In this document: piece by piece, positions 12,530 through 24,724 of the stretch
Numbering within the stretch: position 1 is the first letter of the stretch
How the letters are laid out: every line of letters begins with the position of its first letter
Assembly: GCA_022559985.1 (NCBI GenBank)
Contig: JAFJTR010000033.1
Location: 65,247 to 129,246, forward strand
Reading direction: 5' to 3'
Length of the DNA stretch: 64,000 bases
DNA from: Parastagonospora avenae f. sp. tritici 18332-5
Taxonomy: Eukaryota; Ascomycota; Dothideomycetes; Pleosporales; Phaeosphaeriaceae
Program-made: the position numbers and the translations under genes
Notes under the pieces: model-generated
Database searches by the model: none
Seen by the model: the letters and a program-made list of their open reading frames with translations, nothing else
What the model was told of the DNA's origin: nothing

Positions 12530-15500
12530 TTATCGCTCAAATGTGGAGGAGCGACTTATGTAGTCTAGATCCGACTCGCGCGACTCGCTACCAGTGCGTT
12601 CCTCAAGGCGCTTTCGACGCTCGCTTGGGCCACGGCTGATGAGACGCCTAACGAAATTGCGAGGCTTCGTAGTCGTTGGCTCCAGGCTAGGGCTCGAGGG
12701 CTCGAGCGGCGAATGGAGTGACCCAGTGCGCGAAATGGGAACTTCAGGCGCGTCGACAATTTCCTGCTTCTTGATCTTGCAGAAGAGCGTCGAGAACAGG
12801 TATTGCTCGCCATTGCTATCGAAAAGTGGAAGGTGTCGGTAGCCTTCCTGGAGGCTGTTGAGCTTGGCAGTAAAGGATGCCAGAGGAGCGTAGTTTGTAG
12901 TCTTAGCGTCGAGTGAGTGCCAGACAGTCCATCGCACAAAGACAAGACTTGGGAACTTTGTGGTGACCTTCATCTCAATGTCTTCAGTGCCTTGAAATTC
13001 GGGGTTGTAACCATTACCCCGGACAATTTCTGTACGCTTGCGCAATGGGTTGCCGATGCCTGAGTGGCCATTTGGTGCAGACGCATCTTGTCCCCCAACA
13101 CCAATTGCATTGGCACCCATGTCTTCTGCGCAGTACATCTCGAACTCAACGTAGGGGTTTATGTTCGCTTCTTGGGCTAGACCGCGAGGACGAGGTAGTT
13201 GCTGGGCAGACATGATCTGGACAGTGAACTTGACTTCTTTCTTGGGAGCCTTCCTTGGACCGTGGATTGTTGTTTGCGAGCCGCGCCGCAATGTGGTGGG
13301 TTTCAGGACATATCCCGTGCGATCGTCACCACCAGCAAACATGGCTTGATTGAGCTGCTGGCCGAGATCGTAAGTTTGCCAGTTGAGTGCCACCATTTGA
13401 ACACCACGACGCCAGCACTTGAGAGGATCGAAATTGGTAGAAGTGATGCGGAATGCATGAGGATAGACGCGCATGAGGCAACGCACGTTGTGTTCCTCAA
13501 GCAGGTACTTTTCGCGAGACCCAGTCTTGGTGAGAGTCTCGAACTTGCGCTCATTCAAAGAGAAGACGTGGTTGAAGGTGTTCGCGTCGGTGCAGCCAAA
13601 ATCAGTGAACTTGACTCCCCGTGTGTACACACCCAATGTACCGAGTTCTTTGGTGATGTTGCTGGTCTTGGTCTTCTTGGGCTTTTTCAACTCCTCCATC
13701 ACGGTAGCATTTGGGCTGTCACTATCCTCAGCCGAGCTGACGATTGCTGATGGTGGGTTGGTAGGGGGGTTGGTGATGTTCGTCGATGTTGAAGAAGTAC
13801 GAGGTGACGCCCAGAAGGACGCGGCTCGCTCAGGTGGACTCATTGATGGCGGGCTTGACAGCAGAGGCGAGTTTGGGATGGCATTGTCGTTCAACAAGAC
13901 TGGGCGGGACCACGGCGAGCTGAAGCTTCGCTGGCGCCGGGTCGTCAGCTCGTTAGCCAAAGCCTTGGTGTCCAAGTCCTCGGAAGCGCCCTTAACCTTG
14001 ATCAAGATGCGGTGCTTCAACTCTTCTGGGGTCGGCAGTGTATGTGACTCGAAGTCGAGTGGTTGGAGCACCAGAGCGTCTTTGAATTCTCCAATCATTA
14101 TGCGAGCCATGGACTGTTGTTGCATGGGCGAGCAGTGCACTTCCAGTGATAGAATCAGTGGGTAGGGCGACTCTGTAAAGGCGAACTTGTTGACGACTTT
14201 GATGGTATCGTGGAAAGAAATGGCCTTGGTTAATGTACGACCGTGCATAACAACGGGGAGGCCATCGCCACCGTCCCAGCAGTCGATTTCAATGCACCGG
14301 CACCCTTTCTGTAGAGCGCTGATGTAAGCTTCTGTGCTCGACTCGCCTGCAACTTGGCGGCCGAGAAGATATGTGTTGTGGGAACTGGAGATGAAGTACT
14401 CGTTTAGTGGTCTGTTCAACAGCAGCTTCCCCGCAGTCGGTTTCGGCTTCAGGACGGAGTTGTTGCTTGATGTCAAGAAGGTTTGGAAGGCGGGGAAGTT
14501 CATAGTGAGCGGCAGTGGGGTCGCGCCACCTTCTGTTGGGGTGGCCCTGGGTTTCGTTCTGCGCGCAACCTTGTCGAAGATGCTCGTCCAGCCTTCAACG
14601 TCCGCATCGACATCGATACCCTGTTCTTGTTGTAGGAATCTAAAGAAGGTGGGCCTGTCCATCTCTTCCGCTCCAAATGTCAGGGAATCGAAGATTCTCT
14701 TGATGTCCTTGCGTTCCCTCAGGCGAGTAACGAAGGAGAGGAATTGAGTCTGGTTCAGTTTGTCGGAACCATCAGGGGCAGCTTCCGAGAAGTAAGCACG
14801 GAGGGTGGCCTCGGTGCAGTTGATGTGCAGGCTGCGGCATAATTCGACTGTGCTGGGAAAGTCCAATGACTCTTCTTCGTTTCCACGCTTCTTCATCGCG
14901 CGTTGCCAGACCAGCTTTGCACTCTTGTCTTGAAAGCCTTGCAGGCCGATCATCATCTCGCTGCGGTTACGTGAGACAGAGTCGAGCGTCTTTGTCCACA
15001 TGTTGAAAACTCCGGCGTCGGGAGCGACCAGGTGCATCGTCTTGATCTTGTTCTTGGAGCGTGTTGTGTCGGTATACACAATGGTGAACCAGTATGGGGC
15101 CCAGTTTTCGGACATGTCACACTCTTCACGGTAATGCTTCGCATCTGGACCGTATCGAATCTCCTTGACGTCGTCGATGTAGAAGCTCTTTTGTCGTGAA
15201 GTGTCCCAGTACACTCTGGCCGATTCCAGATCGAGACGCAGAGTGATGGCCTTCTGCTCTTTCTTGGTGATCTTCTTCATTGGGGTACCTTGTTCGAGCC
15301 GGGAGGGAAGGATGGGTGCCAGGGCTCTGTTCTCGGACATGGATGTGGTACTTGAAGACATGTTGATTCCAAGGCCGTTGAGCGGGGGCTCGCCGTAGTA
15401 GTCGTCTATGGCGTCCTCCTCCTCGTAGGCCTCGAGATCAGAGACGCAGGTGTCTGCGTCGATAGCCGTCCTGCTGTCACTGCGGCGGCGCATGATGACT

Positions 15501-15898
15501 GGTCCGGAGCTCTTGTCCCGGTCCCTGTGCGCAGTCGTGTTACCCCGGCGGAAGCGATTTGGGATGCCCTGTGCGCCGCGGCTCACTCTTCGAATCAGCC
15601 CGGGGCCCTTGCCCAGGGCCTCTGCCATTGCAGACGGGGACGAGGTGGGTGGTGACAGTACTGGCGGCGGAAGGAGCGACTCAGGCAGGGTGTAGGTAGG
15701 GACAGCGGGTAGCGAGGAAGGAGCGAAAGGCACCATGCCCTCTGGGGTGGACTGGAGCGAGCCATTGAAGAGCGAGGGCGTCGAGGCCGGGCTGCCCCGC
15801 GAGCTGGGGATGTTGATGGCTGTGGACGTCATGCGGGCGAAGCTGGGCGAGGGCGAGGGCATGCGCGGGCGGGAGTGCTGCTCGTAGAAGAGCGACAT
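12530..15898 (-). CDS. plc1: Phosphoinositide-specific phospholipase C, delta type (1122 aa, single exon)
   Basis: Hydrolyses PIP2 to IP3 and diacylglycerol at membranes. After a Ser/Pro-rich disordered N-terminus (1-200) comes a PH-like domain (about 205-315), EF-hand-like helices (about 320-460), the catalytic X box (about 495-640) with both catalytic histidines in SSHNTYL and VVMHGRTLT and metal ligands in IEIDCWDG, and a 110-residue Ser/Pro-rich X-Y linker. The Y box (about 750-865) contains GVYTRGVKF and NWQTYDLGQQLN, and a C2 domain (about 885-1045) follows. The C-terminus is basic and Ser-rich. The start ATG at 15898 is followed by MSLFYEQHSRPRMPS. The domain order is that of fungal PLC1 and animal PLC-delta, and no introns are needed. 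Confidence 0.96.
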   Translation of the reverse strand: MSLFYEQHSRPRMPSPSPSFARMTSTAINIPSSRGSPASTPSLFNGSLQSTPEGMVPFAPSSLPAVPTYTLPESLLPPPVLSPPTSSPSAMAEALGKGPGLIRRVSRGAQGIPNRFRRGNTTAHRDRDKSSGPVIMRRRSDSRTAIDADTCVSDLEAYEEEDAIDDYYGEPPLNGLGINMSSSTTSMSENRALAPILPSRLEQGTPMKKITKKEQKAITLRLDLESARVYWDTSRQKSFYIDDVKEIRYGPDAKHYREECDMSENWAPYWFTIVYTDTTRSKNKIKTMHLVAPDAGVFNMWTKTLDSVSRNRSEMMIGLQGFQDKSAKLVWQRAMKKRGNEEESLDFPSTVELCRSLHINCTEATLRAYFSEAAPDGSDKLNQTQFLSFVTRLRERKDIKRIFDSLTFGAEEMDRPTFFRFLQQEQGIDVDADVEGWTSIFDKVARRTKPRATPTEGGATPLPLTMNFPAFQTFLTSSNNSVLKPKPTAGKLLLNRPLNEYFISSSHNTYLLGRQVAGESSTEAYISALQKGCRCIEIDCWDGGDGLPVVMHGRTLTKAISFHDTIKVVNKFAFTESPYPLILSLEVHCSPMQQQSMARIMIGEFKDALVLQPLDFESHTLPTPEELKHRILIKVKGASEDLDTKALANELTTRRQRSFSSPWSRPVLLNDNAIPNSPLLSSPPSMSPPERAASFWASPRTSSTSTNITNPPTNPPSAIVSSAEDSDSPNATVMEELKKPKKTKTSNITKELGTLGVYTRGVKFTDFGCTDANTFNHVFSLNERKFETLTKTGSREKYLLEEHNVRCLMRVYPHAFRITSTNFDPLKCWRRGVQMVALNWQTYDLGQQLNQAMFAGGDDRTGYVLKPTTLRRGSQTTIHGPRKAPKKEVKFTVQIMSAQQLPRPRGLAQEANINPYVEFEMYCAEDMGANAIGVGGQDASAPNGHSGIGNPLRKRTEIVRGNGYNPEFQGTEDIEMKVTTKFPSLVFVRWTVWHSLDAKTTNYAPLASFTAKLNSLQEGYRHLPLFDSNGEQYLFSTLFCKIKKQEIVDAPEVPISRTGSLHSPLEPSSPSLEPTTTKPRNFVRRLISRGPSERRKRLEERTGSESRESDLDYISRSSTFER

Positions 15899-18627
15899 GG
15901 TGGTGGTAGTGGTAGTGGTGGTGGATAGCGGAGCAAAGCGGGCGGCCGTGTCAAAGTATCTTCATGGCGCAAAGCTGGCAGGCAGAATGAGCGGAACTGG
16001 CGAGCGGGTGCGTGTGCAAATAAGAGCATGCAGAGGATCAACAGCCGGCTGGGGTCCTGGAGACTGTCGAGGCAGGCTAGGCTGCGTGCTGCATCGTGGT
16101 ATCGTGAGTCTGACGGCGGCTACGACGGATTGGGCGCACAGGCGCGCTGCGCGGAGAGCACAGCAAACGAACGCGACGCGGGTCAGCTGGCCAGGTGCGA
16201 TGGGATTACTGAAGAATTGACTTGCAGCAGCGTGCAGAAGCGTGGTGCTGCAGAAGCGTGCTGGCGACAGGGGTCGGCGGGCGATACGGAGCAATTCGTG
16301 GGGGTCGGCGATCGAATGCGGACGGAGGGGATGCACAAGGTGAGGCGTTGGAATGCGGAGTGCAGCAGCAGGTGCAGGTGCGGTGCAGACGTACGACGTA
16401 GTGGTGTGCGTGGTGTGCGTGGTTGCGAGGCTTTTGCAGGTCGAAGACGACTGGGACTGGGCCGCTGTCCCCTTTGTAGATGGCACAGTCAGGTACACTT
16501 GGACAAGCCTGGGAAACGGCGACGGGGGCGCCTACCCTGCAACGGCCATAGCGCCTGCGAAATCTTCTGAAGCGCAATATTACCACGACTTGACTCTGCG
16601 CTGGCTCCCCCTGGCCGTCGCTCACCACGCCACTCCGCACGATGCCATTCGAGCCCACCACGCTGACATGGCTCCGCGCGCCCGCTTCCCTGCAAAGCGC
16701 TGCTGCTAGCCAGTGCTAAGTCTTGAGGAGCCGGCGCCGGCATGAAACGCCTTGAGAGATGACGTTGGCTGGGTTTACCGTTGAAGACTGCCCAAGCCGT
16801 CGCCCAATCACACCCGCCCCTCGCCAGCCTGACCCGAGCAGCATCAGGCACCCAGAAACAAACGAAACGTTGTACGGCGCCGCGAGGCCAGCGCATGCAT
16901 TCTGCCATGCTGAGTACCTCGCTAGTTGCGATGCCGTGTTCGCTGCACTAAGCCACTGAGCCACTCAGTCTGCTGCTGCCGGCTGGCACATTCCGGCCTC
17001 ATCGTCGCAATACGACACCACGCTGCCGCATTTTCCGGCCAAGGATCGTCGGCAAGGCTGAGTCTGTGCAGCACCCAGCACCCAGCGCGCAGGCATGCTT
17101 GGTCCTCCGTCGTACTTGCGAACGAATGCAATCCCTCCCTCACCGGATGTGGAGTGTTGGCATACTGCGAAACAAAGACGAGGGACTATCAGCAGACTTG
17201 GCCGCGATGGCGGCACCGCAAGTGCTCTGTCTATCCTCATTTCGACCAGTGTTTGGCGCCTCAAACTGCCAGATCCGTCTTTACCGACTTGTATGCTTTG
17301 CCAATCCGCCTGCCTGTCCGGAGAAGATACGGTGAGCTTTCGGGTGACACTGGCTTTCCAGGCAATTGATATGCTGCCAGCTCGTGTGCTGACCAAGTAG
17401 CGGTGATGAGCCACGACTATCAAACAACACACCCAGCGAGTCGCAGCCACCCATTTGAGGCGCTCCTCTCCACTCTGCACACGTGGGACCGCCGTCATGA
17501 AACAAGGTGCGAGTCCGGCACCGGGGAGACGAGCAGCGCCAATTTTAAACCATGGGTGCCGGCACCATTAGGCTCAACCGGTTCTCAACGGCCCTTCGCA
17601 ACACCACACAGAGTTTCGATAGCTTGCTTGGAAACCTGCTGAAGGCTCAAAATGGCTCCTGGAGCATACGACCCATTACCCGAAGCGCATGATGACTCTA
17701 TGTTTGCGCAACAGTAATGCTGTCAGGCAGTGCTCCGTATCCTGCAAGCCCTGCCATTCCTGCGCTCCACCGAGTCGCGTGATTGCCTTACCGCAGCGCT
17801 TTGTGCAGGCTTCGAGAAGGATGTCCCGGACCTGTTCCGCGAATCAGAGGACGCTTTCTGCACATCAACCGTCGCTCCACTGCTGCGTGTCCGGGCTGTC
17901 CATGTGACATGTAGGCGGTGTGAACTCGTCCTTCTTCGTTATTTCACGTCCAATCGATCGTATGCTTCTTGTGTGATGCCTTGAGAAACATTTCGCAGCT
18001 TCTATTTGCGCTCCAGCTACCTACTATCCCTTTCTTCATATTCGCAAACCGCCGTCTGTACAACTACACGTCGTTGTTCGAGCATGTTGCAGGTTGACTG
18101 AGAATGGCGGTGCGCTCTTCGCTAAGGAAAGGGTCCCCCGGGCACGTTGTCACCCGTGGTCCCCACGCCTGGAAATAGAGCTGCGCACGTCTCCCACTCT
18201 GCTCCGCGGTCGCATCGCTGAGGCTTGATCGATGGATGACTTGCATGCATCCCTTCCCTGTGCCCCGAGGTGGTTGGAGCAACACAAAGCACCAGATTGG
18301 ACGGACCCAGCTCCGATGCACGCTCTTGCGAAACCGTGAGGCACGTCGCAATCTGCCTTACCGGTCTCATACGATGGTGTGCAGTAGGCTCCACGGTCCA
18401 TGTGTGGCTGAAAAGGGGCAATCCTGTGAAGGGACGGATGTAACAAAAAACCGCAAGTCCGGTCGGACTCTGCTGAATCGTTCTGTCTGAAGTCGTGCAA
18501 AATGTCTCCCAAGAGTTTGAAAAGTAATGCGTCAATGCGACGAAACTGTTGGCGACGGAGTCTCAATCTCGAGGTGACATTCGCATCGTCCGAGATGCTC
18601 CGAGCCTGCGCGACAACGAATTTCTAC
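15899..18627. other. 2.7-kb region upstream of PLC1 without a supported gene
   Basis: It begins with a TGG/TAG-rich run (15898-15925) in the PLC1 leader. Longer frames (15962-16498, 16206-16661 and 16489-16908 on the minus strand; 16028-16570 on the plus) overlap one another and have R/P/A/C-rich random-like translations. A 46-codon plus-strand frame begins at 17552 (MGAGTIRLNRF...) but has no support. Probably a long leader and promoter plus the 3' flank of the next gene. Confidence 0.5.
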
Positions 18628-20918
18628 TCACCAGAAGGAGTCGGCGTCGACCAAATGGAGTCCCTCATCTTCCGCCTCCGGGATACAGTGGACTGCATTG
18701 CCTTCGCGGTCTCGACCTGTCTCGGCACAACTTGCCTGCGCACGTTCGTACAAGCTCGTGCCGCTATCGCCAGGATGCGCGGGGCGGCTGCGGGACGTTT
18801 CTGTGTGACTGAACAACCTTGGGGATAGGTAGTCGATATCGCCAGATGCGTTGGCCAGCAGAGAGGCATGAGTCACTGAGTGGCCCGACGCGCTGTGCAG
18901 GTTTGTGAAGTCGCCCTGGTCTCCATCCCACAACTCCTCAACAAAGCCTACAGACACAGCAGCCTGTGAAGTTGAGAGAGGTGGCGCAAACCTTACTGCA
19001 TCGTGTACACCCGGATGCATGCGAGGAGCGCGTCCTAATGTCGGTCTGAACGGTGAGCTTATTGAACTGACAGCGACGGATAGCGGCAAGTACCCCGACG
19101 AGCCTTTCGACATGCTTCGTTCGCTATCGTACTGGCGCGCATGCATTATCCCCGAAGACGCTTCATCGTTACCTCCCAGGACAAAATTCTGCCAAACCTG
19201 CTCGTCTTCATTCATTTTCGTTGAGGTGTTCTCGCTCAGCTGGCGCAGACGGCTTGGTGGTTCATGCATGAATCGATTCGTCTGGACATCACGCTTGAGA
19301 GAAGGCAAAGAGGCGGAAATGAGGGACGAGCTAGTGAGCTGACCTTTGGTGGCATGTTGTGACCAGCTTGCGTGTTCAGCTTCACGCATTTGCGTTCTGG
19401 TCGTGGGCGGCTGCTGCACGCGGCTCTTTTCGGTGTCGTTCTCAGTCGTCGTATGGCTGGAGCTTCTGTCGGGAATGTTCAAAATGGGCTCCCACGCTTT
19501 GTCATCGACGCTTGAAGCTGCAGCTGCAGCTTCACTTCCAGGCGGAAGCTCAATATCGTTGCCGGTGCAAGGCATGCGACCCTTTTGGGATTTTCCTGCA
19601 TGAGTTGCTTCAGGTGCATGTTCTGTCCCATTATGGCCATTGTTGCTGAACGTAGTGCGACCTCGAGTACCCTCAGAAGACATAGACCCCGGAAAGACGA
19701 GGCGCAAAGATTGACTAACATCCCCAAAAGGATGTGTGATTCGGAGGCATTGTGTTGGGTCTTCGCCCCCCGGCGTCTCTCTGAGCGAAGATCTGTCTAC
19801 AATCTCGGGTGGGTGAGATAGCGTTATTGGTCTACCCATTGCGACTATGTTCCGAGAGCCATCCTTGCTACCATCTTGAGCAAAATAGGCTGAGCTAGAA
19901 CCCTGTCGAGCTCGCCCGGTAACTGGTGGGAGGCCTCTGCTATCACTAGGCCTGTGGCTCTGAATGGCTGAGTGATCAAGTGTGCGGGCTTCCTGGATGT
20001 CAAGCTGCGCAGTCTCTTGCGTGGCTAGTTGTTCCGTATCATGGTTCTGCTGATCATACAGCATTACATCCGAGGACGCATGCGACTGCTCATATTCGAT
20101 CCGCGCGCTTGAGCAGGCAGTCGTCAAAGCATCAGTACCAATGCGTATGCGGATATCGTTTGGGATGTTCTTGATAGCACCGACGAAGCCACCGACATGT
20201 TGATCGGCTATGGGGTGAAAACGTTGTGTCACGGAACCCACGTCTTCTCTACGCCGAGCATATGCGCCATGCCTCCCTTCCACTTTCCTGCGTCTGCCGA
20301 CCTTGACCTTCTCCTTGCTCGACATGAAGTGAAGGTTCACTGGGCGAGACGGCGCAACGCCGATCCAGTCATGTTGTCCCAGCAGCCGCTTCCTGTTGGC
20401 TTCTAGTAGCCGGATCTCTGGGTCTGTGTCATCTGTCTTTCGCTTCCTTCGTCGTTCATCTATGAAAGCGTTAGTATGCATGAGCAGCCTCCACCTATTC
20501 ACAAGCATGTGTGGTAATGGCAGCTGGCAAGCACACCTCGGACGTCACCATCGGCATGTCTCATCGGTGACGTATCACCACGTGATGGAGTTTTCGAGTA
20601 ATCCGCTGGCACAGGTAGTGATTTCTCTTCATTGTGGAGCTTTGTAGCGAGCAGTGGGGGTCTGCGATGCGTTGGCCCATGGTGATGCCAGGCGGAGTGC
20701 TCAGTATGACGCACTGAGCTCGACCCGAAGGCTGGCAAATGCCCGGCCAGCTCAAAGCTGTCGTCGTTCTGCAAGTAATTTGGTCTGAAAGGCGCTGCAG
20801 GCGACTTTGGCCCGTTCTGAAGGTGAGTCCGGATTCTTGCGAAGTAGGCCTTCTGCTTTTGAACGACACCTTTGTTAGCTTGTTTTGTGCGCTGCAAACT
20901 ACCGCCCGTCCAGTTCAT
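18628..20918 (-). CDS. Conserved-looking fungal protein of unknown function (2 exons, 737 aa)
   Basis: Exon 1 is 20918-20537 and exon 2 is 20459-18628. The 77-nt intron (GTGTGC ... CTAAC ... ATAG) joins VRGVRD-type phase 1 so that ...GDVR is followed by DERRRKRKTDD; the spliced length is 2214 nt. The first 200 residues are the conserved-looking part: MNWTGGSLQRTKQANKG, QKAYFARIR, then RLLEANRKRLLGQHDWIGV and APSRPVNLHF, then a basic KVGRRRKVEGR. The rest is Ser/Thr/Gln-rich and mostly disordered, ending LHLVDADSFW. I recall this N-terminal layout from uncharacterised ascomycete proteins but cannot name a function. A nuclear role is suggested only by the basic clusters. Confidence 0.75.
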
Positions 20919-23379
20919 GTTTGGAGGAGTATGCGAGATGAAGCGACGGTTGTGGTGGGGAAGAGAAAGCGGGACGCATTAGGTTCGCGTTTCTGTTGTG
21001 GTTTGCGCCTTCCACCTGAAGGTGAGGGAATATTTGCGCCTGCCTTCACCCCATCACTAGACCCGATATCGAAAAATCATTCTGGCTCATCCACCGCTAT
21101 CATTCTCAGCGTCTTTGCTGGAGATTGCTCATTTCTAGCATACGCAGATTGTCGCAGTCAGAGGTCACGGCGGATGAGCGGAGAGACCGCTCCACCCCTC
21201 TGAATCAAGTCCGCTCTACTTTCTCCACACCAAAGGCGGAGGTCCCACGGGGTGATCGACATCCCTGCGCCGGCTTTTCGAATGGAGGATCTTTCCCACT
21301 CGACAGGATCGACAAACTGTTGGGTGAATTCATCCGAAATGAAATTGCAGAATCGAGTCGCTGAACGACAATGTCGCAGTCGGCCAGCGTCTCACGTATG
21401 CCACGGCGAGCGACAATCCTTCCAATCCACTGCAGCTATGGGCAGGATCCACTTGACCCAGTCCTATCATCCTTTGAAACGAGGTCCAGCACCGAGCGTG
21501 AGTCGTTCTTACCGAAGTACCGCCTTTAGCAATTCAATCCGCCTCAGGATAACATTGATTCCTCCCGGCTGATGCGCTGCAACACACCACCCGCAGAGTG
21601 CGGCACAGACATGGTATCGATTCATTCGTCGCGCGAGATCGGCGCTGCTCCTGGCACTGCATTGTACTCGACTCGGCTGGGTGTACTCATCCAGTGGGGT
21701 CTAAGGTTATGATCGCTCGCAGTGACAGCAACAGGTCATGTCGCTCGGTTGATGAACATGAAAGGATCCTAGATTATCGTTTCTCTTACAGTCTGACGAT
21801 GAGCCCGCGCTGCAATGCATCTGGCCGTATAAGCGTTCCATGTCTCCCACTCTCTACGAAGGAGGTGTTCCGATCTATAAGATAATATCGTAGACGTAGT
21901 TTGGGGTCCCTGTGTCGTCCGTCGGCAGCCTCTCGAAAAACTTGTTGTTGTCTCACCGTCACTTCACCCAACTCGATTGCGTGCATATCTCTTCGCTGAT
22001 GGTAGACACCGATGCGCACTTGTGCTGCAGCCGCAAGGAGCTGTAATGTCTACTTAGGCACTTGTTCTTACCAGCGGACACACTACATCCAATAGACCAG
22101 CCATCTGGCTGTACAGCGACGTCAAGCGGCTTGAAATCCATGTCTTTGTGGATACTCTACAAGCGACCCACTGCGTGTAAGCTGTAACATGCCGCCACAT
22201 GCACGTACCGTATTGCATGCGACATTTTGCGGCGGACATGTGAAAATGGGAGCGCTGGCACGCAAAGACTGGCCTGAGAAATCCACTTCCTAAGCTCAGC
22301 TCTCGCTGCAAAACAGAGGAATTGTATAAGTCGACCGTTGTTAGGCCAAGGACACACAAGAATATGTCGCCCGGAACATGTGCCGGCACTACTCTGAGCC
22401 TCAATTCTCCCTCGAGCCGCTGAATCACTTGGCAATGGGGACATATCCGGCTCATTCTCGCTGAGGGCAATGAGCGCTGTCGATCACACAGCAACCCCGA
22501 GATATTTCACAGGGTTGTGGTGGTCCATAGCGACGTTCATTCGCTGGTGTGCTGACCAAAGCAGGCAACTGCCTTAACGCGCTTTCGGTCAAATGCGCCC
22601 TAATCAGCCCCTACGTCATTATGCAGATGAACTTCGAAATTTGCGACACCGTCCCACAACAACGTTCAAGCGCGGCCGTGGTAGCATAGGTCTGCAAGGG
22701 ACTGCGATGATTCCGAGGTACTTCGCCCATGCTCTGCTAGGACAAACCGCGTGAGGCGCAACACGCCGTGTGCCGTCTTGCATAGGTGTCCGGTCCAAAC
22801 TGCAACATTGCCGATGCATGCCATCGAATAGGCTCCTAAGATGGAGAGCACCATCCCTTCGCATATGGCGCGAGGCACGCTTCCGTTACAGGTCAAGCTT
22901 CCAGCCTCTGTTCAGGCACACCGATACATCTTCGGACTGTTCCTGATCCTACCTGTATGACGCCATGGATCCACAGCAATACCTATGGGAAGTCTCAACC
23001 GATAAGCTATCTCACCAGGATCCAACAATCGATGGTGAGTGTAGACCATCGCTATAGGTCCAATGTGCGATGTCATGAGTAATGCATGGTTCAACAAGCC
23101 GAGCCCAGTTCTGCAGAGTCTATAAAACTCTTGAGCCCAAACACCGAACTCTCATGATCCATACCCCATATCCACCTCACCTCCACAATAATATCCACTT
23201 CTTTCTCCGCTTCATCGAGGAGTTCCCTGAAGTCCCAGCTGTGCACAGCCCCCAAAGCGTTATAAAGACCACTTTTCCTCCACATCCCCAGATTCTTCTC
23301 ATCCACTCTTGGGACTAGATCTCAACTTGTCTACCAATCTCGACCCACCTATTACCAAACTTCAACCTTACTCATCAAC
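20919..23379. other. 2.5-kb intergenic region, divergent promoters at both ends
   Basis: No supported gene. A minus-strand pair of frames around 22141-21786 (MDFKPLDVAVQPDG..., then ...VRIGVYHQRRDMHAIELGEV...) could be a two-exon gene of about 100 codons, but only weak or too-short introns join them. The last 200 bp are CT-rich with TATA-like sites TATAAAAC (about 23119) and TTATAAAG (about 23260), fitting a promoter for the downstream HAD gene. Confidence 0.5.
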
Positions 23380-24724
23380 ATGTCTGCGCCTTCTCTTGCT
23401 GTTCCACCTTCGGGTAGCCGTTTCACACGGCGCCTGTCTTCCATTGAAGCAGCCAGCGAGAAACTACAGATGGGACCCACAGTTGTTGTACCTCCACAGC
23501 ACCTTATGGCACCTTCGGCTGGATCGGAAATCGCTACTGGCTTTGAATCAGCTCGCCATCATCTCGAAGCTGCAGGCTCGCCGGTATCGCCTGGAATCAC
23601 TCCTCCTGAAACATCAGTCACCGACAAATACGCATTCGCATTCGACATCGATGGTGTGCTCATCCGTGGCGGCAGGCCCATTCCGGAGGCAATCGAAGCC
23701 ATGAAGATGCTCAACGGCGAGAACGAATATGGCATCCAAGTGCCATACATCTTTGTCACCAACGGTGGCGGGAAAACTGAGGAAGAGCGGTGTATCCAGC
23801 TCAGCCAGCAGCTGGAGCTAGAAGTGTCCCCTGGGCAATTCATCTGCGGACACACACCGATGCAGGAGATGGCCGAGAAGTACAATACTGTCCTTGTTGT
23901 TGGTGGAGAGGGTGAGAAATGCCGCATTGTCGCCGAAGGTTACGGTTTCAAGGATGTGTAAGTTTGGCATACTGTAATTGGGTCTGATATCAAGCTAACT
24001 TGGCATCAGTGTCACGCCAGGAGACATCATCAAAGACAACCAAGATACAACTCCTTTCCGCAAGTTGACTGAGGAAGAGTACAAGAACTCTCGGGCACGC
24101 AACTTTGCCGAGGTCGAAATTGAGGCCATCTTTGTCTTCGCCGATTCTCGCGATTGGGCTGCCGATCAGCAGATCATTCTTGACCTGTTGATGTCGAAGA
24201 ATGGCCGTCTTGGCACAAGGTCAGAGAACTTCGACGAAGGTCCACCAGTGTTCTTCTCCCATAACGACGTGGTCTGGAGCGCCTCCCACGACCTTACCCG
24301 TATTGGCATGGGTGCTCTTCGAGTGTCGCTCGAGGCCATGTACAAGGCTGTCACCGGCAAGGAACTTGAAACCACTGCCTTTGGCAAGCCTCAAATTGGC
24401 ACTTTCGAGTTCGCAACTCGCCTCCTGCAAAGGTGGCGCAAGGACACACACAACATCGACTCGCCTCCTTCCACTGTGTACTTTGTTGGCGACACTCCCG
24501 AGTCTGACATTCGGGGTACCAACGAGTACAACGAGCACACAGACGAGGCCAATTGGTACTCCATCCTAGTTCAGACTGGTGTGTTCCAGCAGGGCACCAA
24601 GCCTCGCTTCCAGCCCAAGGCCACAGTTGAGACCGTTCTTGACGCTGTCAAGCACGGAATGGAGCGGGAGTACAAGAAGGCTCTCAAGGAGAGTATGATT
24701 CAGACGGGTGTCATCGAGGACTAG
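23380..24724 (+). CDS. HAD-superfamily hydrolase, HDHD5/CECR5 type (2 exons, 430 aa)
   Basis: Exon 1 is 23380-23957 and exon 2 is 24010-24724; the 52-nt intron (GTAAGT...ATCAG) restores ...YGFKDVVTPGDI, 1293 nt in all. Motif I is FDIDGVLIRGG (nucleophile Asp near residue 89), motif II is IFVTNGGG, and motif III is FVGDTPESDIRGTNEY with the metal-binding Asp. A large C2-type cap sits between II and III, as in the YKR070W/HDHD5 group, whose yeast and human members are mitochondrial. The first 80 residues are Ser/Pro-rich and carry basic residues (SGSRFTRRLSS), so mitochondrial import is possible but not shown. The physiological substrate of this group is not known to me. Confidence 0.9.

Noticed and set aside
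15962..16661. Overlapping 150-180-codon frames on both strands upstream of PLC1
   Set aside because: They are mutually antisense and low in complexity, and they lie where the long leader and promoter of PLC1 are expected.
17552..17690. 46-codon frame MGAGTIRLNRF... in the PLC1 upstream gap
   Set aside because: Too short, with no splice continuation that keeps a plausible frame.
21786..22141. Possible two-exon minus-strand gene of about 100 codons
   Set aside because: Joining the two frames needs either a 31-nt intron or a weak GTGTCC donor, and no homologue comes to mind.
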